A stretch of 8,059 nt of DNA from an uncultured Mycoplasmatota bacterium (GTDB taxonomy: Bacteria > Bacillota_I > Bacilli_A > RF39 > UBA660): positions 1 to 8,059 of the forward strand of contig CAOJKG010000037.1 of NCBI GenBank assembly GCA_948437815.1. Reading direction: 5' to 3'. Below, in pieces: positions 6,789-8,059 of the stretch. Each line of letters begins with the position of its first letter. Position 1 is the stretch's first letter. The notes below the pieces were generated by a model, which was not told the origin of the DNA, ran no database searches, and saw only the letters and a program-made list of their open reading frames with translations. Both the position numbers and the translations under genes were made by a program.

Positions 6789-7902
6789 TGTAGAAAAAAT
6801 AAGAAATATTAGAAAAGACATTATAAAAGATTATTCTAGTAAAAGTTTACCTAAAACTAATATAGATATGATGGTAAATGAAGTAAGCGAATTTCGTGAT
6901 GTTATTGTTAAAGAAATATATGAAGAAGCTCCTGATGTTAAATCTTTTGTTTTAGTTCCTAATAAAAATAAAGGAGTTAATGGATTAGAACCTTTTAAAG
7001 CAGGACAATATATTAGTATAAAACTTACAATAAATGATATAGTTACAACAAGAGCTTATTCTTTATCATCTAGTCCAAGTGAAGCCTTAAAAGGATATTA
7101 TCGTATTACAATTAAAAGAGTCGAAAATGGATTAGTAAGTAATTATATGTTAGATGAAGTAAAAGTTGGTGAAGAACTCAGAGTAAGTAAACCAGCAGGT
7201 GATTTTGGATATTTAAAGGTACGTGATGAAGAAAATGTTATTGGAATTGCTGGTGGTAGTGGTATAACGCCTTTTATTTCTTTAGCCAAAGCGATAGAAG
7301 AAGGAATAGAAGATTGCAATTTGACTGTTTTATATAGTGTTCGAACTTATGATGATATTATATTTAAAAAAGAAATTGAAGAGTTTAATAGAAAATCTAA
7401 AAGTGTTAAATTTGTTATTACACTAACAAGAGAAGAAAAAGAAGGCTATTTAAATGGACACTTAAATAAAGAAATGCTTGAACCATATATTAAAGAGTTT
7501 AATACAGTTTTAATGTGTGGACCTAAAGCAGTTTATAAAGCGATGAATGAAATCTTATTAGATTTTAATATTCCTAGAAAATGTGTTCATTATGAGAATT
7601 TCTTTAGTGATTATAAACCTAATGAGATTAAAACTTATAAACTTAGAATTTTAACTAAAGGGGAAGCTAAAGTAATCGAGTGTAAAAGTAATGAAACTTT
7701 ATTAGTATCTATGGAAAAAGCAGGGATAGAAGCGCCTTCATTATGCCGGGTTGGTGAATGTGGTTTTTGCAGAAGTATTTTAATTGATGGGAAAATTAAA
7801 ATGGTTGGAGGAGTTCAACCTAAAGCTTTAAGCGAAAATGATTATTTTCATCCTTGTATAACTTATCCAGAAAGCGATATTGTTTTAAAATTAGATATTT
7901 AA
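6778..7902 (+). CDS. FAD/NAD(P)-binding reductase with C-terminal plant-type [2Fe-2S] ferredoxin domain
   Basis: A 374-residue electron-transfer protein of the ferredoxin-NADP reductase superfamily, of the type with a fused ferredoxin domain (as in phenol hydroxylase or Hcr-like reductases). In order there is an N-terminal extension (1-40) of charged, probably helical residues. The FAD-binding barrel (about 41-145) carries RAYSLSSSP (92-100). The NAD(P) domain (about 150-275) has GIAGGSGITPF (156-166) and VLMCGP (244-249). The ferredoxin domain (about 286-374) has ligands Cys323, Cys328 and Cys331 in SLCRVGECGFC, plus Cys360 in FHPC. This C-x4-C-x2-C...C spacing is that of plant-type clusters. 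The expected flow is NAD(P)H to FAD to the cluster to a partner. The overlapping upstream flavoprotein gene is the obvious candidate partner. All key residues are present, so the enzyme should be functional. NADH versus NADPH preference cannot be judged. Confidence 0.9.
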   Translation: MENSVEKIRNIRKDIIKDYSSKSLPKTNIDMMVNEVSEFRDVIVKEIYEEAPDVKSFVLVPNKNKGVNGLEPFKAGQYISIKLTINDIVTTRAYSLSSSPSEALKGYYRITIKRVENGLVSNYMLDEVKVGEELRVSKPAGDFGYLKVRDEENVIGIAGGSGITPFISLAKAIEEGIEDCNLTVLYSVRTYDDIIFKKEIEEFNRKSKSVKFVITLTREEKEGYLNGHLNKEMLEPYIKEFNTVLMCGPKAVYKAMNEILLDFNIPRKCVHYENFFSDYKPNEIKTYKLRILTKGEAKVIECKSNETLLVSMEKAGIEAPSLCRVGECGFCRSILIDGKIKMVGGVQPKALSENDYFHPCITYPESDIVLKLDI

Positions 7903-7962
7903 GATGAGTAATAAAAATAATATAAATGAAAAGCAATTAAAAAGATAAATTAAAAGTAACTT

Positions 7963-7992
7963 TTAACACAAAATTAAACCACTAAACATAAA
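7963..7992 (+). promoter_or_regulatory. Possible promoter for the downstream GDPD gene
   Basis: TTAACA (7963-7968, 5/6 to the -35 consensus) is followed after 18 bases by CATAAA (7987-7992, 4/6). An alternative -10, TAAAAT (7989-7994, 5/6), sits at a longer 20-base spacing. Either would start transcription at about 7999-8001, right at the ribosome binding site. The -10 lies in the loop of the hairpin at 7976-8007. This is weak evidence in AT-rich DNA. Confidence 0.35.
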
Positions 7993-8008
7993 ATGTATTG
8001 GTGGTTTT
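7976..8008 (+). terminator. Strong hairpin, probable terminator of the xfp operon, overlapping the next ribosome binding site
   Basis: AAACCACTAA (7976-7985) pairs with TTGGTGGTTT (7998-8007) with one G-U. Inside it ACAT (7986-7989) pairs with ATGT (7993-7996) around a 3-nt loop, leaving A7997 bulged. This gives 14 bp in all. The U tract is short (TTTT, 8005-8008) and partly used in the stem. Termination may thus be partial, or the hairpin may instead control translation of the next gene, whose GGTGG site lies in the 3' arm. Confidence 0.55.
8000..8004 (+). promoter_or_regulatory. Ribosome binding site for the GDPD gene, inside the hairpin
   Basis: GGTGG ends 6 bases before ATG 8011, the usual spacing. 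All five bases are paired in the hairpin at 7976-8007. An upstream in-frame ATG at 7993 has no such site. Confidence 0.45.
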
Positions 8009-8010
8009 AT

Positions 8011-8059
8011 ATGTTAATTGCCCATAGAGGAATTTATAATTCAGTTGTTAAAGAAAATA
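8011..8059 (+). CDS. Glycerophosphodiester phosphodiesterase family protein, N-terminal 16 codons only
   Basis: Only the first 16 codons are inside the window: MLIAHRGIYNSVVKEN. The IAHRG start followed by EN nine residues later is the hallmark N-terminus of GDPD enzymes, where His-Arg-Gly and Glu-Asn(-Thr) line the active site. These enzymes hydrolyse glycerophosphodiesters to glycerol-3-phosphate plus an alcohol. The start right at the first strand, with no signal peptide, points to a cytoplasmic member. ATG 8011 is chosen over the in-frame ATG 7993 because GGTGG (8000-8004) precedes it. The call rests on one short motif, and the rest of the gene lies beyond the window. Confidence 0.65.
   Translation, partial: MLIAHRGIYNSVVKEN

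Noticed and set aside
6564..6821. Minus-strand open frame of 85 codons
   Set aside because: It lies antisense to the end of the flavoprotein gene and the start of the reductase gene. It has no ribosome binding site, a low-complexity Ile/Thr/Ser composition and no recognisable motif, so it is a shadow of the + strand genes.
7950..7966. Inverted repeat TTAAAAG-TAA-CTTTTAA
   Set aside because: It is a perfect 7-bp palindrome but only one G-C pair per stem and no T tract after it. It could be an operator, but such repeats are expected by chance in DNA this AT-rich and nothing else supports a role.
7993..8010. Upstream in-frame ATG for the GDPD gene, adding MYWWFY
   Set aside because: There is no ribosome binding site before it, it lies in the hairpin loop, and GDPD proteins commonly start just before the HRG motif.
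1..8059. CRISPR array, mobile element, phage or defence island
   Set aside because: No spaced direct repeats, transposase, integrase, terminal repeats or effector-like genes are visible. The tRNA end at position 1-36 has no integrase gene downstream that would mark an integrated element.

Overview
The window looks like chromosomal DNA from a low-GC Gram-positive bacterium, most likely an uncultured or gut-type member of Bacillota (Bacilli/Erysipelotrichia/RF39-like). This rests on very AT-rich coding and intergenic sequence, AGA- and TTA-dominated codon use, AGGAGG-type ribosome binding sites, TTG/GTG starts, and short intergenic gaps with U-tract terminators. All 19 tryptophan codons I count are TGG, and no gene contains an in-frame TGA. 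The Mollicutes UGA=Trp code is therefore not in use, and none of the six complete genes uses TGA as stop. Taxonomic placement is inference only.

Layout, all genes on the + strand: (1) 1-72, the 3' end of a tRNA (best match tRNA-Val) and its terminator. (2) 136-903, a six-helix membrane protein of the DUF2238/YjdF type with a TTG start. (3) 979-1887, a GTG-started alpha/beta hydrolase of the monoacylglycerol-lipase type with an intact Ser-Asp-His triad. (4) 1977-2867, a divergent Ppx/GppA-family ASKHA protein with its own extended -10 promoter and a terminator. (5) 2945-7902, an apparent three-gene operon. It holds phosphoketolase (xfp), then 1 nt later a CrtI/retinol-saturase-like flavoprotein, then, overlapping by 11 nt, an FAD + NAD(P) + plant-type [2Fe-2S] reductase. 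(6) 7963-8010, a compact intergenic element in which a strong hairpin, a possible promoter and the next ribosome binding site overlap. (7) From 8011, the first codons of a probable glycerophosphodiester phosphodiesterase, cut by the window end.

How the genes may work together: phosphoketolase splits xylulose-5-P or fructose-6-P to acetyl-phosphate, a sugar-to-ATP route that bypasses part of glycolysis. The two tightly coupled downstream genes look like a private electron chain: NAD(P)H -> FAD -> [2Fe-2S] -> a flavoprotein that would reduce or desaturate a hydrophobic polyene-like substrate. The substrate is not evident, and no carotenoid or isoprenoid biosynthesis gene lies nearby. This uncharacterised redox pair, tied to phosphoketolase, is the most interesting part of the window. 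There is no CRISPR array, insertion sequence, phage gene or recognisable defence system, and no gene-free stretch longer than about 100 bases apart from the 108 bases before 8011.
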